From the NCBI GenBank assembly GCA_018333895.1, contig JAGXSJ010000093.1:1-47255 (forward strand): 47,255 bases of DNA. Reading direction: 5' to 3'. Each line of letters begins with the position of its first letter. Position 1 is the first letter of the stretch. The notes under the pieces were generated by a model. That model worked only from the letters and a program-made list of their open reading frames with translations. It did no database searches and had not been told where the DNA came from. The translations under genes and the position numbers were made by a program. This document shows, piece after piece, positions 35,865 through 44,648 of the stretch. The stretch is from Truepera sp. Its GTDB lineage: Bacteria; Deinococcota; Deinococci; Deinococcales; Trueperaceae.

Positions 35865-36779
35865 TCAAGGTGGCGAGTCACGCTTACTTGGATCGACCGG
35901 CTCCAGCTGCTTTATCTGTTCAACGTAGGCTTGAACGCGCTGATGCAGCTCGTCGGGATAGACATACCCCAAGTGCGCGCCGACCTCCTGAGCAACCTGC
36001 CGAAATAGCGTCATGGTGTGCGCCAGCGCCGTCCAGTTGTCTGCGATTGCCGCGCCGGCATAAGCCTGCTCCACTTGAGCCCAGAGGTCTGGGGGCAAGC
36101 ACTTCTTCAGCCCTTTCCCAAGCGAACCTAGCGCGACTGACCAGCCGTAGGCTATGCCTATGCGCCACTCGAGCATCTGCCGCAGATAGATCTGCTTCAT
36201 ATCGTAGTCTAGGCACCACTTGGCGGGGAACAGCTCGTCGCGCCAGAGGCACTTGGCCACGTACGGCGCATCGGTCAAGAAATCATTGATGGTGGCCTGG
36301 TAGGTTGCGAGGGACGGCGGCTTTGGCAGATAGGCGGTATACGTCGGTGGCGGCATGGTCTTGGTCAGCCGATCCTTATCGAGCAGAACGCGATAGCCAG
36401 CGTCTAGTTCGGCGTCTAGCACGGGGGCAGCTACGATCTGCTGGAACAGCTCAACCGGCCACAGGGTAAAATCGACCTTGAGGCCATCGGCATATTGGGT
36501 TACGTTGCCACACTGCTCAATCCCGAAGGCTGGATGGGGCTGGATTGGATCCCAGTAGACCACCAGCACCTCGCCAAAGTTGTTCAGCCAAGTGCGATCG
36601 GCCACCAACGGGTGGATATCTTTCACAATCAGAATCACGTCATAGTCCGACAAAACATCGACGGGAGCATTCGGAATTGCCCGCGTGCTGGTGAGCAGCA
36701 TGGCGCGAATGAGGTCGCGTGCCGTCGCCCATTGGATAAGCGTAGGGATAAGGTCAGGGATTGCTTGGCTGATGATCAC
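35865..36779 (-). CDS. Aminoglycoside 6-adenylyltransferase (streptomycin-type)
   Basis: 304 residues. ANT(6)/AadE family: nucleotidyltransferase core VLSDYDVILIV, CGNVTQYADGLKVDFTLWP, and the C-terminal helical domain with LFPAKWCLDYDMKQ, LRQMLEWRIG. Typical members are about 290 residues and adenylate streptomycin. Chromosomal homologues are common and may lack resistance activity. Overlaps the RibD-like gene by 4 nt. Confidence 0.85.
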   Translation of the reverse strand: MIISQAIPDLIPTLIQWATARDLIRAMLLTSTRAIPNAPVDVLSDYDVILIVKDIHPLVADRTWLNNFGEVLVVYWDPIQPHPAFGIEQCGNVTQYADGLKVDFTLWPVELFQQIVAAPVLDAELDAGYRVLLDKDRLTKTMPPPTYTAYLPKPPSLATYQATINDFLTDAPYVAKCLWRDELFPAKWCLDYDMKQIYLRQMLEWRIGIAYGWSVALGSLGKGLKKCLPPDLWAQVEQAYAGAAIADNWTALAHTMTLFRQVAQEVGAHLGYVYPDELHQRVQAYVEQIKQLEPVDPSKRDSPP

Positions 36780-37369
36780 GAGCTTTGGCCAGCATGGCTA
36801 TGATAGTGGGAGGGGAGCGCTGGTTGGGCAGCATTCTCCACGGTGTACCTGACCTGCACAAAGCCATTGCTGAAGGGCGTTGTTTCGAGAAGTTTCAATG
36901 GCGCCTCGATATTGGTGGAACCAAACAGAGAGATCCCAGCGCCGAGCAAGACAGGGATGAAGGTAACAGTGATCTCGTGAATCAACCGCGCTTGCAGAAA
37001 GTGCTGGATGGTTATGCCGCCATCGACATATAGATGCCGCATCCCTTCGGAAGCGAGTTGTTGAACGAGCTCTTGCGGTGGAGAAGCCTTCAGCCTTACC
37101 TTTCCTCGCAAATGGCTAGGTATCTCAATGGTTCTTGTAGTCAGCACGACAACCGGGACCGCGTAGGGCCATTCCTTAAAGGTCAACACCTTCTCAAACG
37201 TGTTGCGCCCCATGACCAGTGTGTCCACTGTGGCGATGAACGCTTCATAGCTCAGGCCGGCTTTCTCAGGCATGAAACGCTCGGACTGAAGCCACTCGAT
37301 ATCGCCATCAGGTCTGGCCAGGAAGCCATCGAGGCTGGTACCACAGTACACCGAACACTTGATGGTCAT
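36776..37369 (-). CDS. RibD C-terminal/dihydrofolate-reductase-like protein
   Basis: 197 residues from ATG 37369, GGAGC 4 nt before; an in-frame upstream start lacks such a site. Motifs SVYCGTSLDGFLARPDGDIEWL, DTLVMGRNTFEKVLTF, LYVDGGITIQHFL, PVLLGAGISLF. NADPH-dependent reductase fold; substrate unknown. Two-gene operon with the adenylyltransferase. Confidence 0.85.
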   Translation of the reverse strand: MTIKCSVYCGTSLDGFLARPDGDIEWLQSERFMPEKAGLSYEAFIATVDTLVMGRNTFEKVLTFKEWPYAVPVVVLTTRTIEIPSHLRGKVRLKASPPQELVQQLASEGMRHLYVDGGITIQHFLQARLIHEITVTFIPVLLGAGISLFGSTNIEAPLKLLETTPFSNGFVQVRYTVENAAQPALPSHYHSHAGQSS

Positions 37370-37439
37370 GCTAGCTCCTTCAATGCCGCTCAACGGCCAA
37401 GCTCAGCGGCGCTGGCACCGCGTCCGCAGCAGCGCCCGG

Positions 37440-37655
37440 TTAGGCAGCACGAACCTCCACAAACTCGCTTGACGTCTGGGGCTTGGGGATGTCAGACCCT
37501 TCGGCCCGTAAACCCTCAAGGTGAAGCTCGATGGCCTCCGCTATCTGCTCAAGGACTTCAGCACGCGTTTCGCCGACAGCAATACAGCCCGGCAGATCTG
37601 GCACATAAGCGCCAAAGCTCGTTGGGCCTTCCTCGATGACGATCAAGTATCGCAT
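37440..37655 (-). CDS. hicB: HicB-family antitoxin
   Basis: 71 residues. YLIVIEEGPTSFGAYVPDLP, GCIAVGETRAEVLEQIAEAI is the partial RNase-H fold of HicB. No DNA-binding domain is appended, so regulation would need another protein. Starts 2 nt after the toxin stop. Confidence 0.9.
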   Translation of the reverse strand: MRYLIVIEEGPTSFGAYVPDLPGCIAVGETRAEVLEQIAEAIELHLEGLRAEGSDIPKPQTSSEFVEVRAA

Positions 37656-37657
37656 AG

Positions 37658-37846
37658 CTAACCTTTCAAGCCCGCCTGTTTTAGGATATTGTTCAGCGTT
37701 CCTGGGGGAACATCGACACTCGGCCTGCCGGCAACGGTGACCAAGCCAGCTTTGGACGGATGCTTAAACTGTCTGTGACTACCCCTTATGCGCACTTGAA
37801 CCCAACCATCGCTTTCAAGGAGCTTGATAACCGCACCGACTTTCAC
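37658..37846 (-). CDS. hicA: HicA-family mRNA interferase toxin
   Basis: 62 residues from GTG 37846. VIKLLESDGWVQVRIRGSHR, QFKHPSKAG, VTVAGRPSVDVPPGTLNNIL; the catalytic His is in GSHRQF. Toxin precedes antitoxin as usual. TATACT (37857-37852, minus) ends 5 nt before the start, a leaderless arrangement, which argues against the longer frame upstream. Confidence 0.9.
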   Translation of the reverse strand: MKVGAVIKLLESDGWVQVRIRGSHRQFKHPSKAGLVTVAGRPSVDVPPGTLNNILKQAGLKG

Positions 37847-38019
37847 GTGCCAGTATACACCATCGACCTTGTTGCTGCCCAACGGCAGCACTCAGCCGCG
37901 ACCCTGGGGCGGCGAAGCCATCGAGCCCCATCATTGCGGCAGGTTGCCCAAAGCGTAACCTTACTGGGTCTGCTAAGCGGTTAGTGCTAGCTGCTCCGCG
38001 GACTGCGCTGCGGTCTTTG

Positions 38020-38712
38020 CTAGAGGCGGCGCAGGATCTGGCGCACCACCTGCACGGCACGCTCGGCGGCCAGCGGGGTGAACTCGCGAAAGTCGAGGCT
38101 GGCGCTGTGGTCGGCAGTGTCGCTGATGCTGCGGATAATCACAAACGGTACCCCCCACTTGGCGCAGACCTGGGCCATGGCGGCCCCTTCCATCTCCACA
38201 CAGGTAGCTTGCAGCGACTCACGGAGCCAGCGCACCCGTTCGGTACTAGCTACGAACTGATCGCCCGAGGCGATCCGACCGAGCACGGCCTTAACCCCCG
38301 GGAGGCTCTGCCCGGCCTCGAGCGCGAGAGTCTGCAAGTACGGGTCGGCGGGCCAGTAGAGCGCTTCGCCCGGCACCTGACCTAGCTCGTAGCCCAAGGC
38401 AGTGACGTCAAGGTCGTGTTGCACGGCGTCGCGGCTGATGACTAAGTCGCCGACCGCTAGGCCGGAGTCGACCGCCCCTGCTACCCCGGTGAAGATCAGG
38501 CGCTTGGCCCCCTTGAGGATCAGCAGGGTGGTAAGGGCGGCGGCGTTGACCTTGCCGATGCCGCACTGGGCAACCAGGACCGGGTGGCCGTCGAGCTGGC
38601 CTCGGGTGAGGGTAAACGCGCCCTCCTGGCTGCGGGTTGATTGGCTGAGGGGCTTAAGCAGCGCTGCTAGCTCCTCCGGCATAGCGCCGATGATGCCGGT
38701 CAGGTCAGCCAT
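38020..38712 (-). CDS. mtnN: 5'-methylthioadenosine/S-adenosylhomocysteine nucleosidase
   Basis: 230 residues from ATG 38712. LTGIIGAMPEELAAL, CGIGKVNAAA, FTGVAGAVDSGLAVGDLVI, GDQFV, CVEMEGAAMAQVC, IRSISDTADHSA. Removes adenine from MTA and SAH. An in-frame ATG at 38766 lies upstream of the predicted transcription start, so it is rejected. A terminator-like hairpin lies between promoter and ATG. Confidence 0.93.
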   Translation of the reverse strand: MADLTGIIGAMPEELAALLKPLSQSTRSQEGAFTLTRGQLDGHPVLVAQCGIGKVNAAALTTLLILKGAKRLIFTGVAGAVDSGLAVGDLVISRDAVQHDLDVTALGYELGQVPGEALYWPADPYLQTLALEAGQSLPGVKAVLGRIASGDQFVASTERVRWLRESLQATCVEMEGAAMAQVCAKWGVPFVIIRSISDTADHSASLDFREFTPLAAERAVQVVRQILRRL

Positions 38713-38719
38713 CTGGGGC

Positions 38720-38745
38720 AAAAAAAGAAGCGCGTCTGGCGCGCT
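38720..38745 (-). terminator. Intrinsic terminator in the mtnN leader
   Basis: On the minus strand AGCGCG, loop CCAGA, CGCGCT, then TTCTTTTTTT ending at 38720, 8 nt before the ATG. It can terminate transcripts from the gene upstream, or act as an attenuator of mtnN itself. Confidence 0.8.
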
Positions 38746-38754
38746 GATACTTCT

Positions 38755-38783
38755 ACTGTACCCCAAGATGCAGGATTCGTCAA
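38755..38783 (-). promoter_or_regulatory. Promoter of mtnN
   Basis: TTGACG (38783-38778) and TACAGT (38760-38755) on the minus strand, spaced 17 bp. Predicted start about 38748, immediately before the terminator hairpin. Confidence 0.65.
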
Positions 38784-38835
38784 GAGGATACAGACGAATG
38801 TGGTTGAGCGGTCGCTAAACGGCAGGTTCACGGCG

Positions 38836-39327
38836 CTACTTTTGGGCTTGTAGATAGAGGGCTTTGGCGATCCAGGCGCCGATTAGCAGGCCTGGGACAG
38901 CAATTAGCACCCGTATCGGGTCGGTGGTGGCGACTTGCAGGTACTTGGCCAGCTCGATGCTGGCACCTAGCAGCGTGCCGATCCCGACCGTAACCAGAAT
39001 TGCCCGCGGCACCGTTCTTCGCAGCAGAAAGAGGCTGAAGAAGTAGCCAAAGATCACAAAGAAGAGGGCGTCCACAATGCTGGTTAGGGTAGTGCGCTCG
39101 AGCTGCGGCGCTACGGCTTGCAGGCTCATGATCACTGCGCTGGCCAGGGCCAACCAACCCGCATAGCGCCCCGGTGAGCGGGCCGTGGGTGGGCCGGGCA
39201 CCCGGTTACTGCGAGCCTGACGCGCGGCTTGGCGGGCTACGGCGCGGGCCTCCTTGCGCTTTTGCTGTTCGCGTTCTTGCTTTTTGTCGGTCTTGCCAGA
39301 AGCCCGACGGAGCTGGCGGTTCATCAT
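38836..39327 (-). CDS. Membrane protein of unknown function
   Basis: 163 residues. The first 50 are very basic (Lys/Arg/Gln), then about four hydrophobic helices (LALASAVIMSLQ, DALFFVIFGYFFSLFLL, ILVTVGIGTLLGASIEL, VLIAVPGLLIGAWIA). TAGCCT lies 6 nt before the ATG (leaderless). Family not recognised. Confidence 0.65.
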   Translation of the reverse strand: MMNRQLRRASGKTDKKQEREQQKRKEARAVARQAARQARSNRVPGPPTARSPGRYAGWLALASAVIMSLQAVAPQLERTTLTSIVDALFFVIFGYFFSLFLLRRTVPRAILVTVGIGTLLGASIELAKYLQVATTDPIRVLIAVPGLLIGAWIAKALYLQAQK

Positions 39328-39339
39328 GGTTTTAGGCTA

Positions 39340-40677
39340 TCACGCTTCGGCTAAGGCGACATTAGCCGCTAGCAGCAAGGCATCCCAGACGCCGCTAAAG
39401 GGTGGGGCGTAGGCCAGGTCGAGGTCGGCTAGATCTTGGATGGTCGCCTGCTTAAAGAGCAGCGCCGCTAAGACGTCGATCCGTTTGACGGCGTCGCCGT
39501 GGCCTACGATCTGGCCGCCCAGTAGCCGCTGGCTGGGGCCGTCCCAGAGCAGTTTGACCTCCAGTGGGCGCTTGTCGGGGTAGTAGTGGGCGTGATCGGT
39601 GGCGCTCACGCGGGCGCTCCTAAAGTCAAAGCCTGCCGCCACGGCCTCCTGGCTGCTCAGGCCGGTGCGGGCCAGCGCCTTGTCGAAAACTTTGACGATG
39701 GCAGTGCCTAGTACGCCCAAAAAGCGCGCCTCTTTGCCCGCGATGACCGTTCCAGCCACCCGTCCCATCTTGTTGGCGGTATCGCCTAGCGGCAGCCAAA
39801 CCGTCTGGCCACTGACCAGGTGCCGGGCTGCCGCTACGTCGCCCGCAGCATAGACGCCGGGAAGGTTAGTGCGCATTTGCGAGTCGGTCAGGATAGCTCC
39901 CTGCGGGCTTAGCGCCACCCCGATAGCTTGCGCTAGCTCGCTGTTGGGCGCCACCCCGACCGACAGCAGTACCAGCTCGGCGGGTAAGTCGCCGGACTCG
40001 GTGTGTACTACCTCCACTGTGCCATTTCCACTAAAGCCCAACACCCGGTCGCCAAGCCTGACCCCCACGCCGTGTGCCGCAAGCTCCTCCTGGGCCAGAA
40101 CCGCTATATCTGGGTCGAAGTTGGCCAAGAGCTGCGGCAGTAACTCCACCACCGTGACGTTAAGCCCGCGCTGGCGCAGCGCCTCGGCCATCTCCAGGCC
40201 GATATAGCCGCCCCCCACAATGACCGCCCGCTGGGCGCTGCCAAGCCGCGCCTCGATGGCGGCAGCGTCCGCTAGGCTTTTAAGGGTATGCACGCCGGGT
40301 AGCGTGATGCCCGGCAGCGGCGGTCGCACCGCCCGGGCACCGGTAGCAAAAACTAGGGTGTCGTAACTATCGGTCAATAGCTCGCCGGTGATGAGGTTTT
40401 TGACAGTGATCTGCCGCCCTGCCTGATCGACAGCAATAACCTCGTGCTGCACATGGGCTGTCACCCCTTCCCGGGCCATTCGCTCGGGGGTGCGGGCGAT
40501 GAGCTTGCTAAGCGAGGGGATGACCCCCTCCAGAACGTAAGGCATGCCGCAAGCGCCGTAGGAGATATGCTCAGTGCGCTCGTAGACCACTACTTCGAGT
40601 TCAGGGTTTTCACGCTTAGCTTTGGCGGCGGTGCTCATACCGCCTGCCACGCCGCCGATGATCAGGAGTTTGGCCAT
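39340..40677 (-). CDS. CoA-disulfide reductase-like FAD oxidoreductase
   Basis: 445 residues from ATG 40677. FAD motif LLIIGGVAGGMSTAAKAKR, single redox Cys in YGACGMPY, NAD motif VIVGGGYIGLEMAEAL, C-terminal FAD motif GVYAAGDVA. One-cysteine group: CoA-disulfide reductase, NADH oxidase or peroxidase; substrate not decided. TACAAT (minus, 40688-40683) lies 5 nt before the ATG. Divergent from lysA. Confidence 0.88.
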   Translation of the reverse strand: MAKLLIIGGVAGGMSTAAKAKRENPELEVVVYERTEHISYGACGMPYVLEGVIPSLSKLIARTPERMAREGVTAHVQHEVIAVDQAGRQITVKNLITGELLTDSYDTLVFATGARAVRPPLPGITLPGVHTLKSLADAAAIEARLGSAQRAVIVGGGYIGLEMAEALRQRGLNVTVVELLPQLLANFDPDIAVLAQEELAAHGVGVRLGDRVLGFSGNGTVEVVHTESGDLPAELVLLSVGVAPNSELAQAIGVALSPQGAILTDSQMRTNLPGVYAAGDVAAARHLVSGQTVWLPLGDTANKMGRVAGTVIAGKEARFLGVLGTAIVKVFDKALARTGLSSQEAVAAGFDFRSARVSATDHAHYYPDKRPLEVKLLWDGPSQRLLGGQIVGHGDAVKRIDVLAALLFKQATIQDLADLDLAYAPPFSGVWDALLLAANVALAEA

Positions 40678-40713
40678 GCCGCATTGTACGCCAGGTGCGC
40701 TATCATCGGTTGC

Positions 40714-41874
40714 GTGAGCCTGTCTGATGCTTTGTTGCAGCGCGTGGCTGAGCAGTACGGCACGCCGACGTATATCTACGATCTTGAGGCGATTGGCCGC
40801 GCGCTTGGCCGCCTGCGCCGGGCGCTGCCGGAGGCGCGCATCCACTACGCCGTCAAGGCCAACCCCAACGGGGCGGTGTTGCGCCATCTGGCGGCAGCGG
40901 GGGTGGGCGCCGAAGTGATCACCCTGGGCGAGTTAAGGCGGGCGCTAGCCGCTGGCATTCCTGCCAAGAGGGTGTTATTGGGTGGGCCGGGGCAGGACAC
41001 CGCGCTGATCCACCAGGCTCTGGGCTGCGGTGTGCGGCAGGTAAGCCTCGACAGTTTGTCGCAGTGGCGACTCTGGCAGGCCGAGGATCCCCAGGTCGGC
41101 TTTCTGGTGCGCCTCAACCCGGCGCTCGATCCGCGTACTCACGAGCATCTGGCCACCGGCGCGGCTTCGTCGAAGTTTGGGATGCCGCTTGAAGAGGCCG
41201 GGCAGCTCGCTGAGGAGTTGGCGGCGCGAGGGCAGCTGTTGGGCTTTCACGTTCACGCCGGTTCGCAGATCGGTGAGCTGGCGGTCTACGAGCAGATCCT
41301 GGCGCAGCTTGCGGAGCTTTATCAGCAGTTCCCGGCCGGACTGCTCGATATCGGCGGCGGCTTCGCGGTGCCCAATTTCCCGCTGGCGGAGTTCGCAACG
41401 CGCTTGCGCGACTTTATCAGGCGCTATGACTTGCAGCTCGTGCTCGAGCCAGGCCGCTACCTGGTAGCCGAGGCCGGGTTCCTGCTGACGCGGGTCGTAC
41501 AGGTCAAGGCGGGGCCAGTTAACCACGTTATCGCCGACGCGGGGATGGCCGATCTGCTCCGCCCGGCCCTATACGGCGCCCTACATCCCATCCGGCTGAT
41601 TGGCGTGACAGAGACCGATCGACCGCTGGTTATGGTCGATATCGACGGGCCGCTGTGTGAAAACGCCGACCGGCTGGGGCGAGCGCGCACGCTGCCAAGC
41701 CCGCGGCGCGGCGATCTGCTGCTGGTCGAACAGGCTGGGGCTTATGGCTTTACGATGGCCTCGAACTACGCTTCCAGCCTCCGTCCGGCTGAGGTGGCTG
41801 TCCGGGACGGTGGGCTGATCCTGGCGCGGCGCCGCGAGACCGTGGAAGACTTACTGAGGTTGGAGGATGCGTGA
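40714..41874 (+). CDS. lysA: Diaminopimelate decarboxylase
   Basis: 386 residues from GTG 40714; TATCAT (40701-40706) ends 7 nt before. PLP lysine in HYAVKANPNG, FHVHAGSQI, DIGGGFAVP, LEPGRYLVA, and Cys-containing DGPLCENADRL. Last step of lysine synthesis, meso-DAP to lysine. Longer upstream starts run through the divergent promoter and are rejected. Confidence 0.94.
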   Translation: MSLSDALLQRVAEQYGTPTYIYDLEAIGRALGRLRRALPEARIHYAVKANPNGAVLRHLAAAGVGAEVITLGELRRALAAGIPAKRVLLGGPGQDTALIHQALGCGVRQVSLDSLSQWRLWQAEDPQVGFLVRLNPALDPRTHEHLATGAASSKFGMPLEEAGQLAEELAARGQLLGFHVHAGSQIGELAVYEQILAQLAELYQQFPAGLLDIGGGFAVPNFPLAEFATRLRDFIRRYDLQLVLEPGRYLVAEAGFLLTRVVQVKAGPVNHVIADAGMADLLRPALYGALHPIRLIGVTETDRPLVMVDIDGPLCENADRLGRARTLPSPRRGDLLLVEQAGAYGFTMASNYASSLRPAEVAVRDGGLILARRRETVEDLLRLEDA

Positions 41875-41926
41875 GGCCCTGACTCCACAGCTTGCCTACC
41901 GCTCTAGGGCTGATCAGTCCAGCACT

Positions 41927-42400
41927 TCATCCCTCCTGAGGCCGGTCGGCGAGCGCTACTATGGCCTGGTACTCGCTCGCGCGCAGCGGCATGACGCTCA
42001 GGCGGCTGCCGCGTTGCAAGAGTCTAGGCTCGAGCAAAGCGGGCTCGGCGCGGAGTTCTGATAGAGCCACTAAGCGAGGAAGGGAGCAGGCGGCTCGCAG
42101 ATCGACCGCCACCCAGCGCGGCTTGGCCACGGTGCTCTGAGGGTCGAAATAGCGGCTAGCGGGTTCGAACTGGGTAGGGTCAGCGTAATGGGTGCGCACC
42201 ACCGTAGCCACACCGGCCACCCCTGGCACCTTACAGCTCGAGTGATAAATCAGCACCCGGTCGCCGAGCGCCATGGCCTTGAGGTAGTTGCGCGCCTGGT
42301 AGTTGCGCACTCCGTCCCAGCTTGCGGTCTGCTCTGGCGCCGCGAGCAGGTCAGCAAAGCTAAAAAGCTCAGGCTCAGTTTTGACTAGCCAGGAGTTCAT
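41927..42400 (-). CDS. EVE-domain protein
   Basis: 157 residues from ATG 42400, AGG-rich site weak. WLVKTEPELFSFADLL, WDGVRNYQARNYLKAMALGD, VLIYHSSCKVPGVAGVATVV: the PUA-like EVE fold, thought to bind modified bases in DNA or RNA. Complete; four nt downstream of the YczE-like gene. Confidence 0.92.
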   Translation of the reverse strand: MNSWLVKTEPELFSFADLLAAPEQTASWDGVRNYQARNYLKAMALGDRVLIYHSSCKVPGVAGVATVVRTHYADPTQFEPASRYFDPQSTVAKPRWVAVDLRAACSLPRLVALSELRAEPALLEPRLLQRGSRLSVMPLRASEYQAIVALADRPQEG

Positions 42401-42404
42401 CGGC

Positions 42405-43037
42405 TCAATCCGCCGGGCTAGCCGCTGGCGCAACCGGCCCGTGCTGGTAGCGGAACAACCTTAAAGAGCGCTGCATGAAGTAGCCCACAGTGATAGCGAA
42501 AAGCACCGTGCCTAAACCGAGTGGGCCGCCCAGCAGAAAACCGCTAACCAGCACCAGCAGCTCGAGCCCGCTGCGAGTCAGCCTTACGCTCAGCCGTAAC
42601 CTGAGAGATAGCCCCAGTACAAAGCCGTCGCGGGGGCCGGCGCCGAAGCGCGCCGCGATGTAGAGGCCGCTGGCCAGCCCGACCAGCACTACGCCAGCCA
42701 TGAACTGAAGCACCCCCCACAGCCACCCCTCGGCGGTCGGCAGCCAGGCCTGAGCGCGATAGAAATCGACCCACGGGCCGACTAAGAGCATGTTCAAAAC
42801 GGTTGCTAAGCCTGGCTTCACGCGCAGCAGCGCGAAGCTCAGGGCGATTAACAGCACGCCGGTAAGCTGCGTGACACGGCCAAAGCTGAGCCCGGTCTGG
42901 TTGGCTAGCCCTTCGTGAAAGACCGACCAGGGGTCAAGGCCGATCCCGGCCTTAAGCATCAGCGCGATGCCGAGGCCGAACAGCATCAGCCCCAGGTTGA
43001 GTTGCAGCAGGCGGCGCCAGAAGCCAGGAGCGAGCAC
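42405..43037 (-). CDS. YczE/YitT-type membrane protein
   Basis: 210 residues from GTG 43037, about five membrane helices. LMLFGLGIALMLKAGIGLDP, WSVFHEGLA and GAGPRDGFVLGLS are characteristic of the YczE family. Function unknown. Lies between guaA and the EVE gene, all on the minus strand. Confidence 0.8.
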   Translation of the reverse strand: MLAPGFWRRLLQLNLGLMLFGLGIALMLKAGIGLDPWSVFHEGLANQTGLSFGRVTQLTGVLLIALSFALLRVKPGLATVLNMLLVGPWVDFYRAQAWLPTAEGWLWGVLQFMAGVVLVGLASGLYIAARFGAGPRDGFVLGLSLRLRLSVRLTRSGLELLVLVSGFLLGGPLGLGTVLFAITVGYFMQRSLRLFRYQHGPVAPAASPAD

Positions 43038-43062
43038 AGGGTAGTTTACGCCGGGCGGCGGG

Positions 43063-44583
43063 TCATTCCCACTCGATGGTGGCCGGCGGCTTGCTGGTGA
43101 TGTCGTAGACTACGCGGTTGACCTCGGGCACGCTGCCCACGATGCGGTTGGCGACGGTGGCCAAAAACTCGTGAGGGAGGCGGGTCCAGTCGGCGGTCAT
43201 GCCGTCAACGCTGGAGACGGCCCGCAGCGCCACGGTATGGGCATAGGTACGCCCGTCGCCCATCACCCCGACCGAGCGGAGCGGCGTTAAGACCGCTAGC
43301 GCCTGCCAGGTCTCGTGATAGAGGCCGAACTCGCGCAGTGCGCTGATGAAGATGTCGTCCACGCGCCGCAGCACAGACAGCCGCTCGAGCGTGACCTCGC
43401 CGATGATGCGAACAGCTAACCCCGGCCCGGGAAAGGGGTGGCGGTCGCGCAGGTGAGCGGGCAGCCCGAGGGTGTGAGCGATCTCGCGCACCTCGTCCTT
43501 GAACAGGGTGCGGAAGGGCTCGAGCAGCGTAAAGCCTAGCTCCTTGGGCAGCCCACCCACATTGTGATGCGACTTGATCTTGGCAGCGCCATGCCCGCCC
43601 GCCGACTCGATTACGTCGGGATAGAGCGTCCCTTGGGCCAGGAACTTAAACGGCCCCTGGTGCTTGGCTTCGTTAGTGAACACCGCGATGAACTCACGGC
43701 CGATTATTTTGCGCTTCTCCTCGGGGTCGGTCACCCCCTTTAAGGCCGTCAAAAAGCGCTCCGAAGCCTCAACTACCGTCAGGTTGACGCCTAGCTCGCG
43801 CAACGCCCGCTCGACCTCATCGGCCTCACCAAGCCGTAGCAGGCCGTGATCGACGAATACCGCCGCCAGCTGAGGGCCGATGGCGCGGTGGAGCAACAGC
43901 CCCAGCGTGCTCGAGTCTACTCCGCCGGAGATGCCGAGCAGGACGCGCTCTGATCCTACCTGCTGGCGCACCTCGCGGATCAGCCGCTGGGTGATATGTT
44001 CCGGCGTCCAGTCGCGGCTCAGGCCGCAGCGAGCCAGAAAGTTCTCCAGCAGCACACTTCCCTTGGGGGTGTGGCGGACCTCGGGGTGGAACTGCAAGCA
44101 GTAGATGCCGCGCTCGGCGTCCTCCATGGCAGCAATGGGAGTACTGACGGTAGCAGCAGTTACCGCAAAGCCCGGCGGAGCGGTCTCAACCGAGTCGCCG
44201 TGGCTCATCCAGGCCACAAACTCGCCTTCAACATGCTTGAACAGCTCGCCCTGATAGCTTTTCAAGCCTACCTTGCCGTACTCGCGCAGCTGGCTCGGCT
44301 TAACCGTGCCGCCGACCGCCTGGGCGATTAGCTGCATCCCGTAACAGATGGCCAGGATCGGCCAGCCGGCCTCTAGCAGCCCTGCAGGGAGTCGCGGGGC
44401 GCCCGCAGCGTAGACGCTCTGCGGGCCGCCGGAGAGGATGATGCCTTTGGGCTCTTGCGCCGCTATCTGCGCCAAGTCGCTAGTGCCGGACAAGATCACC
44501 GAATAGGCGTTGAGTTCACGCAGGCGCCGGGTGATCAACCGGGTGTACTGCGAGCCGTAGTCGAGAACAACGATGCTGGCCAA
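43063..44583 (-). CDS. guaA: GMP synthase (glutamine-hydrolysing)
   Basis: 506 residues. TTG start at 44583 with GGAGG 5 nt before. GATase Cys in AICYGMQL, His/Glu in [13 protein letters not shown]-PPase loop [12 protein letters not shown], and the C-terminal [15 protein letters not shown] to TIEWE dimer domain. Amidates XMP to GMP. Confidence 0.97.
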   Translation of the reverse strand: MASIVVLDYGSQYTRLITRRLRELNAYSVILSGTSDLAQIAAQEPKGIILSGGPQSVYAAGAPRLPAGLLEAGWPILAICYGMQLIAQAVGGTVKPSQLREYGKVGLKSYQGELFKHVEGEFVAWMSHGDSVETAPPGFAVTAATVSTPIAAMEDAERGIYCLQFHPEVRHTPKGSVLLENFLARCGLSRDWTPEHITQRLIREVRQQVGSERVLLGISGGVDSSTLGLLLHRAIGPQLAAVFVDHGLLRLGEADEVERALRELGVNLTVVEASERFLTALKGVTDPEEKRKIIGREFIAVFTNEAKHQGPFKFLAQGTLYPDVIESAGGHGAAKIKSHHNVGGLPKELGFTLLEPFRTLFKDEVREIAHTLGLPAHLRDRHPFPGPGLAVRIIGEVTLERLSVLRRVDDIFISALREFGLYHETWQALAVLTPLRSVGVMGDGRTYAHTVALRAVSSVDGMTADWTRLPHEFLATVANRIVGSVPEVNRVVYDITSKPPATIEWE

Positions 44584-44598
44584 GGTTCCTCCGAAGAT

Positions 44599-44640
44599 CA
44601 GTGGTCAAGTATTCGAGTATTCAAGCATTCGAGTAGTCAG
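44599..44640 (-). repeat. Short tandem repeats before guaA
   Basis: Units like AGTATTCGAGTATTCAAGC recur at 44606-44636. Read on the minus strand, CTTGAATACT and ACTTGACCACTG precede the GGAGG site, closely like the leader of the dipeptidase gene. Confidence 0.7.
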
Positions 44641-44648
44641 CCTCCAGG

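Noticed and set aside
35678-35881. 67-codon minus-strand frame upstream of trpB
   Set aside because: Composition unlike a protein, and it overlaps the 3' end of the adenylyltransferase gene without signals.
38713-38766. Longer mtnN start at 38766
   Set aside because: It would begin upstream of the predicted transcription start and run through the terminator hairpin; the family normally starts near IIGAMPEE.
40444-40713. Longer N-terminus for lysA
   Set aside because: It overlaps the divergent reductase gene and both promoters; the conserved protein starts at GTG 40714.
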